Assembly: GCA_903885605.1 (NCBI GenBank) | Contig: CAISJD010000024.1 | Coordinates: forward strand, 1-46,829 | DNA length: 46,829 nt | From: an uncultured Chthonomonas sp. | GTDB lineage: Bacteria > Armatimonadota > Chthonomonadetes > Chthonomonadales > CAJBBX01 | Direction of reading: 5' to 3' | In this document: positions 16,425 to 25,735 of the stretch, in pieces | Position numbering within the stretch: the stretch's first letter is position 1 | Layout: every line of letters begins with the position of its first letter | Notes under the pieces: model-generated | What the model was told of the DNA's origin: nothing | Seen by the model: only the letters and a program-made list of their open reading frames with translations | Databases searched by the model: none | Program-made: the position numbers and the translations under genes

Positions 16425-17834
16425 TTACATGCTCACGTTGGCCAGCGCGTGGAGGGCGCGGGCGTATATCCTGGCTGCGGTCACCAGGGTGCTGACCGCG
16501 ATCCGCTCGTCGGGCTCATGCGCGGGCCCGTCCTGCGATCCGGGCAGATCGGCCCCGTAGGCCACGGCGTTCGGCGTTGCCCGGGCGTAGGTGCCGCCGC
16601 CCATGGTGAGGGGCTTCGTCACCGTGTCGCCGGTCACCTCCCGGTAGACGGCCATGAGTGTACGTGCGGGCTCGGCATCCAGCGGCGCGTAGAGGGCGGG
16701 GCCGTTGCGCGGCTTGGCGAGTACCCACGGGCCGCATGCCATGTGCGCCTCAAGCCGCTCGATGAGCGTCTCAAACGACCAGAGGACCGGGTACCGGACG
16801 TTGTAGACGACGCGGACGCGCTCGTCGGTGACTTCAAGAATGCCCAGGTTGCAGGTGAGCGGACCGACCACCTCGTCGCGGCCCTCGATGCCCAGGCCCG
16901 AACCCGCCGGGTCGCCGGTCTCGACGAGCCGGCGCGCCCAGGCGACGTCGGCGCCCAGCGGCAAGGTCTGTAGTGCGCGCGCCAGGCGCACGATGGCGTT
17001 GTCACCCTCTTGCGGCAGGCTGCCGTGGGCTGACTTGCCGACGGAGCGCACCACGAGGTATTCGCCCTCCAGCACGCAGGTCACGTTGCGGTCCCAGTAG
17101 TCGGCGAGCCGGCCAGCGGCGGCGGCAACGGCGGCCGACGGACCGGCGATTCGGGCCTCGGCGGCGTCAGGAACCATGTTCGACCTGCGCCCGCCCGATG
17201 CAGTGACAACGCGGAGGCCCTCGCCGCCGGCCGGGCGCTGGAGCGTCAGCGGCAGGTCGCAGATGCCCTTCTCGGCGTAGACCAGGGGGAAGCCCGCATC
17301 GGGAGCGAAGGCGGCGGCGGGGCGCTCTTGCCCGGCCACCTCCCAGTAGTGCTTGACGCAGCCGAAGCCGCTCTCTTCGTCGCATCCGAAGATAACGCGC
17401 ACGCGCCGCCGCAGGGGCAGGCCGCTCTCCATGAGGGCCTTGGCGCCGAAGAGGGCGGCGATGGTGGGGCCCTTATCGTCCGACGTGCCGCGCCCGTAGA
17501 TGAATCCGTCGACCAACTCGCCGCCGAACGGATCGCGCGTCCAGCGGTCGCCTGCGGGTACCACGTCCAGGTGGCCCAGCGCGGCCACCATCTCGGCGCC
17601 TTGTCCGAACTCGGCATGGGCTGCGTGCCCGCCGACGTCCGTCACCGCAAACCCCATTGACCGGCAGAGGCCCAGGGCGTCGTCCAGCGCTGCGCGGACC
17701 TCGCGGCCGTACGGGCTGTCCGGCCCATCCGGCTCTCCCTTCACGCTCGGAACCCGAACGCTGGACTGCACGGCCGCTACGAGATCATCAACATGTGCCT
17801 CGATCCAGGTATCGAGCGCCGAGACATCCGCCAT
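16425..17834 (-). CDS. M20 family dipeptidase (PepV-like)
   Basis: A 469-residue metallopeptidase of the M20/PepV group, expected to cleave dipeptides in the cytoplasm with two zinc ions. Metal-site motifs are in order: GHLDVVPAG (first His with catalytic Asp), GRGTSDDKGP (bridging Asp), CDEESGFG (catalytic Glu and ligand), FAPDAGFP, and the C-terminal GPAHEPDERI (last His). The lid/dimer domain lies at about 190-360 with KSAHGSLPQEGDNAI. No signal peptide. It sits between the small 59-residue ORF (60 nt upstream) and the AAA+ gene (2 nt downstream). No own promoter was recognised, so it may be read from upstream of the small ORF. Confidence 0.92.
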   Translation of the reverse strand: MADVSALDTWIEAHVDDLVAAVQSSVRVPSVKGEPDGPDSPYGREVRAALDDALGLCRSMGFAVTDVGGHAAHAEFGQGAEMVAALGHLDVVPAGDRWTRDPFGGELVDGFIYGRGTSDDKGPTIAALFGAKALMESGLPLRRRVRVIFGCDEESGFGCVKHYWEVAGQERPAAAFAPDAGFPLVYAEKGICDLPLTLQRPAGGEGLRVVTASGGRRSNMVPDAAEARIAGPSAAVAAAAGRLADYWDRNVTCVLEGEYLVVRSVGKSAHGSLPQEGDNAIVRLARALQTLPLGADVAWARRLVETGDPAGSGLGIEGRDEVVGPLTCNLGILEVTDERVRVVYNVRYPVLWSFETLIERLEAHMACGPWVLAKPRNGPALYAPLDAEPARTLMAVYREVTGDTVTKPLTMGGGTYARATPNAVAYGADLPGSQDGPAHEPDERIAVSTLVTAARIYARALHALANVSM

Positions 17835-17894
17835 GTGGTCCCTCCAAATATGTGGTGTTGCCAGATAGACTACCCGCCCGTGGCCGGCGCGGGA

Positions 17895-18074
17895 TCAGGC
17901 GGCGGCCGGGCGGCGCAGGTGGTCGCGGCAGAGGTTGGCCACGCGCATGAGGATGTCCGCGCGGATAGGATCGACATCGGACCCGGCGACGAGGCACATC
18001 TCCAGCAGTGTCAGCGCCTCGGACTCGGTAAGGGTAAGCGCGCGTGTCGAAGATCGCGCGTCTGGTGCGTTCAT
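17895..18074 (-). CDS. Small 59-residue helical protein
   Basis: An ORF of 59 codons plus TGA with a full AAGGAGG ribosome site 9 nt before its ATG. The product has a variable start (NAPDARSSTRA), then LTLTESEALTLLEMCLVAG, a short linker with DVDPIRAD, and ILMRVANLCRDHLRR. That suggests two or three amphipathic helices with one cysteine in each half. I do not know a named family. It lies 60 nt upstream of the M20 dipeptidase on the same strand. The strong ribosome site and the sensible hydrophobic pattern support it as a real gene. Confidence 0.65.
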   Translation of the reverse strand: MNAPDARSSTRALTLTESEALTLLEMCLVAGSDVDPIRADILMRVANLCRDHLRRPAAA

Positions 18075-18214
18075 CGGGTTCGGCCTCCTTCAGACCATCG
18101 CCATGCGGCTCGAGCGTCGAATGGGCCCGCCGCCCCCGCATCACACACACTCAGACGTACAGACGCGCCGGGTGGTGTCGTTGCGCCGCCAAAGTGCTCA
18201 GCTCGTCGGTGGGG

Positions 18215-18220
18215 TATACT
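18215..18220 (+). promoter_or_regulatory. Candidate -10 element for rpsB
   Basis: TATACT, about 108 nt before the rpsB ATG. The -35 at 16-18 bp spacing (around AAAGTG) is poor, so the element may need an activator. The gap 18075-18327 shows nothing else I can name. Confidence 0.45.
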
Positions 18221-18327
18221 CGCAGTTCGATTCCGTGTGACCACACACCGGGTCAGAGGTTCGTGCGGGTCCGCCCCGCGGCGCACGGCTGATGACGGCC
18301 CGGGAGGATCAAACCAGGAGGCTGCAC

Positions 18328-19227
18328 ATGGCTACGTTGTCGATGAAGGAGCTCCTCGAAGCAGGAGTGCATTTCGGGCACCAGACGCGCCGTTGGAACC
18401 CGAAGATGAAGCGGTACATCTACGGCGCCCGCAACGGCATCTACATCATCGACCTGCATCAGACCCTGAAGCTCTTCGATGAGGCCCAGCGCTTCGTGCA
18501 GGATACCGTGGGCGCGGGCGGCTTCGTGCTCTTCGTGGGCACCAAGAAGCAGGCGCAGGACGCGGTCCGCGAGGCCGCCGAGCGCTGCCGGCAGTTCTAC
18601 GTGAACCAGCGCTGGCTGGGCGGGATGCTGACCAACTTCAAGACCATCCAGACGCGCGTTAAGCGCCTCGCCGAACTGAACGAGATGGAAGAGAAGGGCA
18701 TCCTCGACAAGCTCACCAAGAAGGAAGCCACGGGCCTGCGCGAGGAGCGCGATAAGCTCGAGCGCTATCTCGGCGGCATCAAGACCATGCCCCGCCTTCC
18801 CGACGCCGTCTTCGTGGTGGACCTGAAGAAGGAACACATCGCGGTAGCCGAGGCGCGCAAGCTGGAGATCCCGGTCATCGCGATCGTGGACACGAACTGC
18901 GACCCCGACGATGTGGACTTCGTGGTGCCCGGCAACGATGACGCCATCCGCGCCATCAAGCTGATCTCCAACAAGATCGCCGACGCCATCATCGACGTGA
19001 AGCAGTCCGAGTGGGACAGCCAGGTCGAAGAGACCGTCGAGCCCGTGGCGGAGATCGTTGAGCTGGACGTCGACATCACCGAGAGCGTGGTCGCGCCTGT
19101 CGTCCCCGGCCTGCTGCCCGGCGATAGCGTCGTAGCCGTCACCGAAGAGGACGAGTACAGCCGGATGGCGCGGCGCGCCACCGCGACCGACGACATCATC
19201 GTCGATTCGGCGGATGACGACGCCTAG
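18328..19227 (+). CDS. rpsB: 30S ribosomal protein S2
   Basis: A 299-residue S2. The conserved core is complete: [108 protein letters not shown]. After about residue 230 comes a roughly 65-residue acidic tail ([21 protein letters not shown] to [12 protein letters not shown]) that most S2 proteins lack. The ATG at 18328 has AGGAGG 7 nt upstream; the open frame begins 12 codons earlier without a ribosome site. It is the first gene of rpsB-tsf-pyrH-frr-uppS, a widely kept order. Confidence 0.98.
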   Translation: MATLSMKELLEAGVHFGHQTRRWNPKMKRYIYGARNGIYIIDLHQTLKLFDEAQRFVQDTVGAGGFVLFVGTKKQAQDAVREAAERCRQFYVNQRWLGGMLTNFKTIQTRVKRLAELNEMEEKGILDKLTKKEATGLREERDKLERYLGGIKTMPRLPDAVFVVDLKKEHIAVAEARKLEIPVIAIVDTNCDPDDVDFVVPGNDDAIRAIKLISNKIADAIIDVKQSEWDSQVEETVEPVAEIVELDVDITESVVAPVVPGLLPGDSVVAVTEEDEYSRMARRATATDDIIVDSADDDA

Positions 19228-19301
19228 AGAGTGACCGGGTCGCCCGCGCGACGGTGCGGCCCAACCCATCCAGAACCTCAACCTCATCAGGAGTGCTACC
19301 T

Positions 19302-20141
19302 ATGGAGATAACCGCCAAGATGGTGAGCCAGCTCCGGGAACAGACCGGAGCCGGCATGATGGAGTGCAAGAAGGCGCTGATCGAGTCCGAAGGTGACGAG
19401 TCGCGGGCCCGGGACCTGCTGCGCGCCAAGGGCAAGGCCGGAGCTGAGAAGCGCGCCGGGCGCGCCGCCAGCGAGGGCGTCGTGGCAGCCGCCTCGACGG
19501 CAGCCGGCTCCGCCCTGGTCGAGCTCAACTCCGAGACTGACTTCGTGGCCAGGAACGAGGAGTTCCGCGCCCTGGCCCAGTGCCTGGCCGATCTGGCCGC
19601 GGCCAACGACGTGACCTCAGCCGAGGACGTACTGGCCCTGACGGTCGACGGCAAGACCGCCCAGTCCGCGCTGGACGACGTCGTGACCAAGCTTCGCGAG
19701 AAGATCGTCTTCCGCCGCTGCTGCCGCTCCGCCGCCGCCGCCGATAAGGTCGTCGCGACCTACATCCATACCGTCACGTCCAAGATCGGCGTGATGCTGG
19801 AGATGAAGGGCGATCCCGGCAACGCCGACCTGGCGACCCTGGGCCGATCGGTGGCTATGCACATCGCCGCCAGCAAGCCGGAGTACGTGAACCGCGAGGC
19901 CGTCCCGGCCGATGGCGTGGAGCACGAGAAGCAGGTCTTGGCCGAACTGACCCGCAACGAGGGCAAGCCCGAGGCCGCCATCCCCAAGATCGTGGAAGGC
20001 CGCATCGGCAAGTTCTTCGAGCGCATCTGCCTGGTCGAACAGCCCTTCGTCCGTGACCCGTCCAAGAAGGTCGGCGAACTGCTGAAGGAGGCCGGCGCCG
20101 AAGCCACCTCGTTCACGCTCTACGTCGTAGGCCAGGAGTAG
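19302..20141 (+). CDS. tsf: Translation elongation factor Ts
   Basis: A 279-residue guanine-nucleotide exchange factor for EF-Tu. The N-terminal UBA-like domain [24 protein letters not shown] is followed by the TDFVARN core signature (about 85-91). The dimerisation domain carries the usual [12 protein letters not shown] and [11 protein letters not shown], and the end has [18 protein letters not shown]. The ATG at 19302 has CAGGAG 8 nt upstream. It is 74 nt after rpsB and 4 nt before pyrH. An [11 protein letters not shown] stretch is a little unusual but lies in a variable linker. Confidence 0.98.
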   Translation: MEITAKMVSQLREQTGAGMMECKKALIESEGDESRARDLLRAKGKAGAEKRAGRAASEGVVAAASTAAGSALVELNSETDFVARNEEFRALAQCLADLAAANDVTSAEDVLALTVDGKTAQSALDDVVTKLREKIVFRRCCRSAAAADKVVATYIHTVTSKIGVMLEMKGDPGNADLATLGRSVAMHIAASKPEYVNREAVPADGVEHEKQVLAELTRNEGKPEAAIPKIVEGRIGKFFERICLVEQPFVRDPSKKVGELLKEAGAEATSFTLYVVGQE

Positions 20142-20145
20142 ACCC

Positions 20146-20868
20146 TTGGCCGCGCCGCGCTGGCGCCGCGTCCTGCTCAAGCTCTCCGGCGAGGTCTTCG
20201 CCGGAGGGCAGGACTTCGGCCTCGACCCCGCCACCTTCAAGTCCATGGCCGCCGAGGTCGCTGATGCCCACGCGTGCGGCGTGGAACTGGCCATCGTCGT
20301 GGGCGGCGGCAACATCATGCGGGGTAAGTTTGCCTCCGAGGCCGGCATGGACCGCGTAACGGCCGACCATGTGGGCATGCTCGCGACCGTCATGAATGCC
20401 CTGGCGCTCCAGGACGCGCTGGAGAAGATCAACGTCGATACCCGCGTCCAGACCGCCATCTCCATGGATGACGTGGCCGAGCCGTTCATCCGCCGACGCG
20501 CCATCCGGCACCTGGAGAAGGGCCGCGTCGTGATCCTGGCCGCCGGAACCGGCAACCCCTACTTTTCGACCGACACGGGCGCCGTGCTGCGAGCGCTGGA
20601 GATCAAGGCCAACGCGGTGCTGAAGGCGACCAATGTGGACGGCGTCTATGACAAGGACCCGAAGGCCTTCCCGGACGCCGAGCGCTTCGATACCCTGGAC
20701 TACGACTACTGCATCGACCACCAGCTGGGCGTGATGGACCTGTCCGCGTTCACGCTCTGCCGACAGAACGACCTGCCCATCGTCGTCTTCAGCATGTTGG
20801 CGCCCGGAAACGTGCGCCGCGTGGTGTCCGGTGAGCCGGTGGGCACGGTAGTAGGGAGGAAGCCATGA
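20146..20868 (+). CDS. pyrH: Uridylate kinase
   Basis: A 240-residue UMP kinase of the amino-acid-kinase fold (UMP + ATP to UDP). Motifs: [10 protein letters not shown] at the N-terminus, [65 protein letters not shown], and [12 protein letters not shown]. The start is a TTG 4 nt after the tsf stop. The last codons overlap the frr start in ATGA, so translation is coupled. Confidence 0.98.
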   Translation: MAAPRWRRVLLKLSGEVFAGGQDFGLDPATFKSMAAEVADAHACGVELAIVVGGGNIMRGKFASEAGMDRVTADHVGMLATVMNALALQDALEKINVDTRVQTAISMDDVAEPFIRRRAIRHLEKGRVVILAAGTGNPYFSTDTGAVLRALEIKANAVLKATNVDGVYDKDPKAFPDAERFDTLDYDYCIDHQLGVMDLSAFTLCRQNDLPIVVFSMLAPGNVRRVVSGEPVGTVVGRKP

Positions 20869-21425
20869 GCATCACCGATCTGCTGCACGACGCCGAAGAC
20901 AAGATGAAGAAGAGCGTGGAGGCCACCCGGCACGAGTTCACGCTCATCCGCACCGGCAGGGCCAATCCCGCCCTCCTTGAGCACGTGGTCGTGGTGGCCT
21001 ACGGCTCGGAGCTGCCACTCAACCAGGTCGCCACCGTGACCACGCCGGACGCCCGCCAGTTGCTCATCACCCCCTTCGATCGCAACCAGCTGGGGGCCAT
21101 TGAGAAGGGCATCCTGAAGTCCGACGTAAACCTGACGCCCAACAACGACGGCAACGCCATCCGCCTGAACATCCCGCCGCTCAACGAGGAGAGGCGTAAG
21201 GAGTTCATCAAGCTGCTCCACAAGAAGGCCGAGGCCGGCCACGCCGCGGTGCGCAACGTGCGCCACCACAGCATGAACCGCCTGCGCGATATGCAGAAGG
21301 CCAAGGAGATCAGCGAGGACGAGGAGAAGCGGACGGGCGACAAGCTCCAGAAGCTCACCGACCAGTACATCGCCGAGATCGACAAGCATACCAAGCAGAA
21401 GGAACAGGACCTACTCGAGGTCTAG
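20865..21425 (+). CDS. frr: Ribosome recycling factor
   Basis: A 186-residue RRF, normal length, which with EF-G splits post-termination ribosomes. It shows [65 protein letters not shown], and a C-terminal helix [24 protein letters not shown]. It starts within the pyrH stop (ATGA, 4-nt overlap). A strong hairpin follows in the gap before uppS. Confidence 0.98.
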   Translation: MSITDLLHDAEDKMKKSVEATRHEFTLIRTGRANPALLEHVVVVAYGSELPLNQVATVTTPDARQLLITPFDRNQLGAIEKGILKSDVNLTPNNDGNAIRLNIPPLNEERRKEFIKLLHKKAEAGHAAVRNVRHHSMNRLRDMQKAKEISEDEEKRTGDKLQKLTDQYIAEIDKHTKQKEQDLLEV

Positions 21426-21426
21426 C

Positions 21427-21471
21427 CTGCACTGAAGGGGCGCCGACAACGGCGCCCCTCCGCACGTGCAG
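21427..21471 (+). terminator. Hairpin between frr and uppS
   Basis: GGGGCGCC (21437-21444) pairs with GGCGCCCC (21451-21458), and outer arms CTGCAC (21427-21432) and GTGCAG (21466-21471) extend it. There is no T-run, so it may be a weak terminator, an RNA-stability element, or may limit uppS read-through. Confidence 0.5.
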
Positions 21472-21487
21472 CGGCAGGTGCAACAGC

Positions 21488-22231
21488 ATGTCTACCGTGT
21501 CCCAGCAGCCGGCAAACCCCGATCCGACGACCATGCCCGCCCATGTCGCCATCATCATGGATGGCAACGGTCGCTGGGCCCGCGCACGTGGCCTGGAGCG
21601 GCTGGAGGGGCACTGGCAGGGCTATCGCACGCTGAAGAAGATCGTCTACGCCGCCGACGAGATGGGCATCCGGCACCTGACCGTGTACGGGTTCTCGTCT
21701 GAGAACTGGCGCCGTCCCGAGGCCGAGGTAGGCGGGCTCATGTCGCTCATGCTCCGCGCCATGAAGGCCGAGATCGACGAACTGGCAGCCAACGGCATCC
21801 GCGTCCGCGTACTGGGCCGCATGGCGCAGCTACCCGCCGACCTGCGCCAGGAGTTCGAGCAGGCCATGGAGCGGACCGCCGACTACCAGCGGATGACCTT
21901 CAACCTGGCCATCAACTACGGGGGGCGATCCGAGATCGTCGACAGCGTCCGCGCGCTGGCGGCCGAAGCCGCGGCGGGGCGCATCCGTCCCGACGAGATC
22001 ACCGAAGAGATGGTGGCCTCGCACCTCTATGCGCCGGACACTCCCGACCCCGACCTGCTGATCCGCACGGCAGGCGAGATGCGCCTGAGCAACTTCCTGC
22101 TCTGGGAGACCGCCTACTCCGAGATCTGGGTCACCGACACCTTCTGGCCCGACTTCTCGCAGGAGCTGCTGGCCGAGGCCGTGCACGGCTATCAGGGACG
22201 CACACGGCGCTTCGGCGCGGTCGTGGAGTAG
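21488..22231 (+). CDS. uppS: Isoprenyl transferase (undecaprenyl diphosphate synthase)
   Basis: A 247-residue cis-prenyltransferase that makes the C55 lipid carrier for peptidoglycan and polysaccharides. Key segments: PAHVAIIMDGNGRWARARGL with the catalytic Asp, GHWQGYRTLKKIV, LTVYGFSSENWRRP, FNLAINYGGRSEIVD, PDLLIRTAGEMRLSNFLLWETAYSEIWVTDTFWPDF. The ATG at 21488 has only AGGTG as ribosome site; the family-conserved part begins 16 codons later, so the true start might be internal. The usual next genes (cdsA, dxr, rseP) are missing: an opposite-strand SGNH hydrolase follows. Confidence 0.96.
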   Translation: MSTVSQQPANPDPTTMPAHVAIIMDGNGRWARARGLERLEGHWQGYRTLKKIVYAADEMGIRHLTVYGFSSENWRRPEAEVGGLMSLMLRAMKAEIDELAANGIRVRVLGRMAQLPADLRQEFEQAMERTADYQRMTFNLAINYGGRSEIVDSVRALAAEAAAGRIRPDEITEEMVASHLYAPDTPDPDLLIRTAGEMRLSNFLLWETAYSEIWVTDTFWPDFSQELLAEAVHGYQGRTRRFGAVVE

Positions 22232-22244
22232 GGCCCCCGCCCCC

Positions 22245-22907
22245 CTACTCGCTGAGGGCGTTCCAGATCGAGCCCGCGAGCAGCGCGTTGCCTGCGGCGT
22301 TCAGGTGTACCCCGTCGGTGGTCAGCAGCAGCGTCTCGTCCAGCGACCAACGCCGGAAGGCCGCCACCGTCTCGCGGAACGCCAGGTAGGCATCGACGAA
22401 GGGGAGCCCCCGGCGGATCGCTACAGCCCGCATGGCGGAGACGTACATGGCGGCGCGGATGTTCTCGGCGCAGTTGAGATCCTCGTAGACCAGCGTCGGC
22501 GAGACGAAGGCCAGCCTCGCGCCTGCGGCGGCGGCCTTGTCGGCCATCTCCTCGAGGTAGGCGGTGTAATCCTCCACGGGCACTCCGGCGGGCTGCATGC
22601 CTTGCGGGTCGCGGGCGCCGGTCTCGAAGATGCTGAAGGCGTGCCAGACGTCGTTGACGCCCACGTTAAGCAGGATGAGGTCGGGCTTGTGGGCCAGCGC
22701 GTCGCGCTCGAAACGCGCGGCCATGTCGGGCGCCCGGTGTCCGCTGATGCCCGCGTTCACCACGCGGATGCCGCTCTCGGCATTCGCAAGCGCGTCGGCC
22801 AGGAGCCAGACGTAGCCCCCCGGAGCCGCACCTCCCTCGGTGATGCTGTCACCCATCACCACCAGCGTAGTCACACCCGACAGCGCCTTCGGCAGGCCCT
22901 TCGCCAT
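22245..22907 (-). CDS. SGNH/GDSL hydrolase
   Basis: A 220-residue esterase/lipase-type protein with all SGNH blocks: GDSIT (catalytic Ser, about residue 20), AGISGH (oxyanion Gly), NVGVNDVW (oxyanion Asn), and TTDGVHLNAAG (catalytic Asp and His). It has no signal peptide, so it should act in the cytoplasm, perhaps removing acyl groups from sugars. The ATG at 22907 has GGAGGG 7 nt upstream; the 18 codons before it are arginine-rich and lack a site. It converges on uppS with 13 nt between. Confidence 0.9.
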   Translation of the reverse strand: MAKGLPKALSGVTTLVVMGDSITEGGAAPGGYVWLLADALANAESGIRVVNAGISGHRAPDMAARFERDALAHKPDLILLNVGVNDVWHAFSIFETGARDPQGMQPAGVPVEDYTAYLEEMADKAAAAGARLAFVSPTLVYEDLNCAENIRAAMYVSAMRAVAIRRGLPFVDAYLAFRETVAAFRRWSLDETLLLTTDGVHLNAAGNALLAGSIWNALSE

Positions 22908-22992
22908 GCTGAACCCTCCATGCATCCTCGTTCGGCGGCAGCCGGCCGCCCCGGAGGGCATGGTACCAGACCGAGCGCGGCTATGCGGCTGC

Positions 22993-22998
22993 TACACT
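22993..22998 (+). promoter_or_regulatory. Candidate -10 element for the 5'-nucleotidase-like gene
   Basis: TACACT, 62 nt before the ATG at 23060. This hexamer is the -10 of other promoters in the window, but no good -35 stands at 16-18 bp. Confidence 0.4.
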
Positions 22999-23059
22999 GA
23001 GTCGCCGGGATGCCTTGCGACCGATCCGGCGACCGATCACCAACCTTCACGGAGCGCCT

Positions 23060-24520
23060 ATGAGCACCCTTCGTGCGCCGGCATTCCCGCGCCGACTCCT
23101 GTTCACCGCCGTCGCCCTGTGGGCGGTAGCCCTCGCGGGCGGCTCCGCGCTTGCGCAGCAGTTCGCCCTCCGCATCGTCCATACCAACGATGTGCACGGC
23201 CGCCTGCTCCCGTTCCCGTACACCTTCGGAGGCGAGAAGGCCCCGGCCCTGGTGGGCGGTACGGCCCGCAGGATCACGCTGGCCCGGCGGCTCCTGAAGC
23301 AGGCGCCGGGCTCGTCGATCCTCGTCGATTGCGGCGATGCCTTCACGCGCGGGCCGCTGGCTACGACGTACATGGGCCAGGCCGAAGCCGCGGCCATGAA
23401 CGCCGCGGGGTACCAGTTGGGTGTCGTGGGGAACAACGAGTTCAAGGCCAGGGACGCGGCCGACGCCGAGGACGCACCCGGCGCCCAGGCCGCCCTGACC
23501 CGCTTCGTCGCCGCGTCGCGCTTCCCCTGGCTCTGCGCCAACGCCACGGACGGTGCCGGGAAGCCCGTCGCGGGCGCCGTGCCGTATGTCGTGCGGCGCT
23601 TCGGGCAGGTGCGCGTGGCCTTCTTCGGCATCACCGCGCCCCGGTCCGCCAGGTACCCGCAGACGCGCGGCTGGACGATCACCGATCCCATCGAAGCCGC
23701 CCGGAAGCTCGTGCCGCAGCTGCGGAAGCAGGCCGACCTCGTCATCGCGCTGACCCACATCGGCGATGAGAGCGACAAGGCGCTCATCGCCGAGGCGCCG
23801 GGCATCGACGCGGTGGTCGGCGGCGACTCGCACACGTTCCTGCCCGACGCCGACCAGGTGAAGGGCCCCGACGGCCGAATGGTCCCGCTGGCCCAGGCCG
23901 GTGAGTTCGGCGTCTGCGTGGGGTCGTTGGACCTTGACTGCCGCCGCGACGAGGGCGGCCGCTGGCGCGTGGCCTCGGCCACCGGAAGGCTCCATCGCGT
24001 CACGCCCGACCTGCCCGACGACCCCGCGGTCGCCCGCGCGCTACAGCCCTTCCTGGCGCCGTTCCTGAAGCCCATCGCCCGGCTTGGAGGCTGCGGTTCG
24101 GATGGGAAGGCGCTGGAACGCCGCACCACGCAGCTCTTCGTGTCGGCCATGCGCCGGGCCTCGGGCGCCGACATGGCCCTGAGCCCGCTCGGATTCGGCA
24201 TCCACGGCGTTCTTCGCGACGGCCCGATCACCCGGTACGACGTCTACAGCTCACAGCCCTACCACAACACGGTGGTCACGGTGGCGACGGCGGCCGAGGC
24301 CCTGCGCCGGTTACGGGACTTCGCGCCCGACATGGTCACCGACGGCGCGGCCCGACCCACCGGCGAGACGCGCATCGCCATGATGGACTACGCGGTGTCT
24401 GAACTGGGCGTCAAGCCGCTCCGCCTCCGCAGGACCGGCATCGACGTCCGCACCGCCGTCATCGACTACCTCACGCAGACCGCACCGATCCGCGGCGCGG
24501 CACGGAGAACCTCCCATTGA
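23060..24520 (+). CDS. Exported 5'-nucleotidase/UshA-like protein with altered catalytic dyad
   Basis: A 486-residue calcineurin-fold protein with a signal peptide (LLFTAVALWAVALAGGSALA, cleavage near 32). The metallophosphatase domain has NDVHG (D44, H46), DCGDAF (D93), GNNEFK (124-129), THIG (H233) and GGDSH (255-258). A 5'-nucleotidase C-terminal domain follows with ITRYDVYSSQPYHNTVVT. In UshA the fourth and fifth motifs read GNHEFD and GGHSQ; here the dyad His is Asn, the dyad Asp is Lys, and the first GGH His is Asp. Activity may be lost or changed. The ATG at 23060 has GGAG 6 nt upstream. Its stop overlaps the aminotransferase start (TTGA). Confidence 0.85.
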   Translation: MSTLRAPAFPRRLLFTAVALWAVALAGGSALAQQFALRIVHTNDVHGRLLPFPYTFGGEKAPALVGGTARRITLARRLLKQAPGSSILVDCGDAFTRGPLATTYMGQAEAAAMNAAGYQLGVVGNNEFKARDAADAEDAPGAQAALTRFVAASRFPWLCANATDGAGKPVAGAVPYVVRRFGQVRVAFFGITAPRSARYPQTRGWTITDPIEAARKLVPQLRKQADLVIALTHIGDESDKALIAEAPGIDAVVGGDSHTFLPDADQVKGPDGRMVPLAQAGEFGVCVGSLDLDCRRDEGGRWRVASATGRLHRVTPDLPDDPAVARALQPFLAPFLKPIARLGGCGSDGKALERRTTQLFVSAMRRASGADMALSPLGFGIHGVLRDGPITRYDVYSSQPYHNTVVTVATAAEALRRLRDFAPDMVTDGAARPTGETRIAMMDYAVSELGVKPLRLRRTGIDVRTAVIDYLTQTAPIRGAARRTSH

Positions 24521-25680
24521 GCCCTGCGAACCCCACGATTGAGACCGCCCGCGAAGCCTTCCCCGTGACCCGCGAGTGCATCTACCTGAACACGGGCACC
24601 TACGGCCCTATGCCCGAGCCCGCCCTGCAGGAGCTTCTGGAGGCCACCGCAGCGGCGGAGCGCCAGGGCATCGCCTGCACCCGCGACCTGGGCCAGGACG
24701 TGGGCCGGGCGCGGCAGGGGCTGGCGGCCATGGTGGGCGTGGATCCGGGCCAGATCGCCATGTCTCGCAACTCCACCGACGGCATCAACCTGGTGCTGGC
24801 GGGGATCGACTGGCGGCCAGGCGACGAGGTGATCACCACCGACGAGGAGCACGAGGCCATGTGGCACCCGCTCCTCTACCTGAGGGCCACGCGGGGCATC
24901 GTGGTACACCGAGTACCCGTCTCGCCGGACGCCGACACCATGGTGGAGCGGCTGCGGCAGGTCGCCTGCCAACGAACCCGGCTGCTCACCTTTAGCCACG
25001 TGCCCTGCGAGACCGGCACGCGCCTGCCCGCCGCCGCCATGTGCCGCTTCGCCCGCGAGCACGGCATCGCGAGCCTGGTGGACGGCGCCCAGTCCGTCGG
25101 GGCGATCCCTGTCTCCCTGCCCGAGCTGGGTTGCGACTGGCTGGCCGGCAACGGACACAAGTGGCTCCACGGCCCCATGGGCACGGGCTTCCTGGCTGCC
25201 ACGCCGGAGGCGATGACGGCGCTTCGGCCGGCGCACATCGGCGCGGGATCGCTGGCCGAGGCCGAATGGCAGGCAGGCCGCGCCGTGCCCCACGCCACCG
25301 GCGAGCGCTTCGAGTACGGTAGCCGCGACCTGGCGCGCTGGGCGGGGATGCACGCCTCGCTGGACTGGATGGGCGCCGTGGGTTGGCCGGCTATCCAGGC
25401 GCACATCGCCCGCCATGCTTCCGCACTGAAGGAGGGCCTCACGGCGCTGCCCGGCGTCCGCCTCCTGACGCCCGTGGCGGCCGAGGCGTCGGCGGGCCTG
25501 GTGACCTTCGTGGTGGACGGGCACAGCTTCCAGGCCGTGATGGACCACGCCCGCACCAGCCGCAACATCCACCTGCGCCCGGTGCCGCACTACGACGCTA
25601 CGCGGGCCGCGGCGAGTGTGCTGACCAACGGCGACGACGTGGTGGCCCTGCTGGAAGCCCTGGGCGAGATGACCGCGTAG
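24517..25680 (+). CDS. Class V aminotransferase / cysteine desulfurase-like PLP enzyme
   Basis: A 387-residue fold-type I PLP enzyme. YLNTGTYGPMP is the N-terminal substrate loop, SRNSTDGINLVL the cofactor-phosphate loop, TDEEHEAMWHP the ring-stacking His region, VDGAQS has the pyridine-binding Asp (D189), and GNGHKWLHGPMG the Schiff-base Lys (K215). No cysteine stands in the usual mobile loop of cysteine desulfurases, so a lyase, epimerase-like or aminotransferase role is likelier. It starts with TTG inside the upstream TGA stop and is followed after 51 nt by the sugar-ABC binding-protein gene. No signal peptide. Substrate unknown. Confidence 0.87.
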   Translation: MSPANPTIETAREAFPVTRECIYLNTGTYGPMPEPALQELLEATAAAERQGIACTRDLGQDVGRARQGLAAMVGVDPGQIAMSRNSTDGINLVLAGIDWRPGDEVITTDEEHEAMWHPLLYLRATRGIVVHRVPVSPDADTMVERLRQVACQRTRLLTFSHVPCETGTRLPAAAMCRFAREHGIASLVDGAQSVGAIPVSLPELGCDWLAGNGHKWLHGPMGTGFLAATPEAMTALRPAHIGAGSLAEAEWQAGRAVPHATGERFEYGSRDLARWAGMHASLDWMGAVGWPAIQAHIARHASALKEGLTALPGVRLLTPVAAEASAGLVTFVVDGHSFQAVMDHARTSRNIHLRPVPHYDATRAAASVLTNGDDVVALLEALGEMTA

Positions 25681-25708
25681 CCCGACAAACGACTGGAGCC
25701 ATCCGCCC

Positions 25709-25735
25709 ATGCGTGGAGCCAACGTCCCGCCATGA
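25709..25735 (+). other. Possible 8-codon leader ORF before the ABC binding protein
   Basis: ATG CGT GGA GCC AAC GTC CCG CCA TGA, whose TGA overlaps the binding-protein ATG in ATGA. GGAG stands about 11 nt before it, while the binding protein itself has a poor site, so the small ORF could deliver ribosomes by coupling. This may be chance. Confidence 0.3.
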
